Below are positions 7,044-9,255 of a stretch of DNA of 9,255 bases, in pieces. The notes below the pieces were generated by a model that had not been told where the DNA came from, made no database searches, and saw nothing but the letters and a program-made list of their open reading frames with translations. The DNA comes from Desulfobacterales bacterium. Its GTDB lineage: Bacteria; Desulfobacterota; Desulfobacteria; Desulfobacterales; Desulfobacteraceae. The position numbers and the translations under genes are program-made. The stretch's first letter is position 1. Every line of letters begins with the position of its first letter. Location: positions 1-9,255 of the forward strand of contig JAKSBM010000294.1 in NCBI GenBank assembly GCA_022361135.1, given 5' to 3'.

Positions 7044-7490
7044 ATGGACCAGGAAGAAAAAAGAGCAGACCACATCATCGATAATCTCAGGGCACACGGT
7101 CACAAATTGACCCCCCAGAGATTGGCCATCGTGAAAATTCTTTCCCGGGACGGCGGCCATCATACCGTGGAAGATATCCATGGAGAATTAAAGGGTAATT
7201 TTCCGACCATGAGCCTTGCCACGGTCTATCGAAACATAGTATTACTCAAGTCATTGGGCGAGGTTCTTGAGCTGGGATTCCCGGACGGAAGCAATCGCTA
7301 CGACGGGCACCGGCCCTACCCACACCCCCATGTCATCTGCATCAAGTGTAATAAAATCGTGGATCCTGATCTGGACAGTTTGGATAAAATGAAAGAAGAG
7401 CTCGCCCTTGAAACCGATTTCACCATCTTGAACCATCGGTTGGATTTTTTTGGTATTTGCAGCAATTGCATGGCCCAAAACGCGGAGTAA
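7044..7490 (+). CDS. perR: PerR-like peroxide-sensing repressor, Fur superfamily
   Basis: Cytoplasmic metal-dependent dimeric repressor, 148 residues, the usual family length. The N-terminal winged-helix domain (about 8-85) has LTPQRLAIV (22-30) and the recognition-helix region MSLATVYRNI (56-65). Two CxxC pairs, C99/C102 and C139/C142, form the structural zinc site. Aligned by eye with Bacillus subtilis PerR, the five regulatory metal ligands are all present: H39, D87, H94, H96 and D107. The Asp at 107, where Fur proteins typically have Glu, and the adjacent katG favour PerR over Fur. In PerR, Fe-catalysed oxidation of the histidines aligned with H39 and H94 releases DNA; this mechanism is inferred from the family. 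AAGGGAG (7034-7040) is the ribosome binding site. The gene lies between two matching operators, one before it and one before katG. An iron-responsive Fur role is less likely but not excluded by sequence. Confidence 0.9.
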   Translation: MDQEEKRADHIIDNLRAHGHKLTPQRLAIVKILSRDGGHHTVEDIHGELKGNFPTMSLATVYRNIVLLKSLGEVLELGFPDGSNRYDGHRPYPHPHVICIKCNKIVDPDLDSLDKMKEELALETDFTILNHRLDFFGICSNCMAQNAE

Positions 7491-7509
7491 AATTTTTTTG
7501 GCCATTAAT

Positions 7510-7524
7510 TGATAATCATTATCA
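7510..7524. promoter_or_regulatory. Perfect 7-1-7 Fur/PerR-type operator in the katG promoter region
   Basis: TGATAATCATTATCA is a perfect inverted repeat (TGATAAT, one central base, ATTATCA) and matches the 7-1-7 consensus at every defined position. It lies between the regulator's stop and katG. A -35-like TTGATA (7509-7514) overlaps its left arm, with a loose -10-like TTAATT at 7532-7537, so a bound repressor would block polymerase. It matches the box before the regulator at all but one arm position and the central base. Confidence 0.85.
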
Positions 7525-7535
7525 TCTAATATTAA

Positions 7536-9255
<1,720 letters not shown>

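Noticed and set aside
7470..7505. Imperfect hairpin (ATGGCC/GGCCAT plus A4/T4) across the perR stop codon as a terminator
   Set aside because: The T-run is inside the stem and none follows the hairpin; the loop is 14 bases. It is unlikely to terminate transcription.

Overview
The window holds five convincing protein genes and one weaker small one, all on the + strand. Both ends are cut: the first gene is open at the left edge and the last at the right edge. Base composition is moderate, slightly GC-rich in the genes with AT-rich promoters. Gene content points to a Gram-negative bacterium that can secrete proteins by a type I system and defends itself against peroxide. The PerR-like regulator next to a catalase-peroxidase and the general coding style would fit a Desulfobacterota-type (deltaproteobacterial) organism. 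That placement is inference and only weakly supported.

Left third (2-3127): the 3' part of a very large RTX-type surface or secreted protein. It has glycine/aspartate calcium-binding repeats, cadherin-like repeats, two tandem PA14-like domains, and a C-terminal end of the kind used for type I secretion. The PA14 pair appears to sit inside a third, split cadherin-like repeat.

Middle (3128-6802): a 662-base gap comes first. It carries a GC-rich hairpin after the RTX gene and then what looks like a compact small transcription unit: promoter, ribosome binding site, 60-codon ORF and a strong intrinsic terminator. Two tandem paralogous genes follow (494 and 444 codons). They encode soluble, probably mostly helical proteins of a family I do not recognise. 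The second lacks the N-terminal ~90-120 residues of the first. Their upstream regions share an exact 13-bp word in opposite orientation. This is the most likely place in the window for something undescribed.

Right third (6803-9255): an oxidative-stress module. A Fur-superfamily repressor with the residues typical of the PerR peroxide sensor is followed 75 bases later by katG (5' three quarters present). Each gene is preceded by a near-identical 7-1-7 Fur/PerR-type operator. The simplest reading is that the regulator represses itself and katG, and peroxide relieves the repression. I see no transposase, tRNA, rRNA or CRISPR array.
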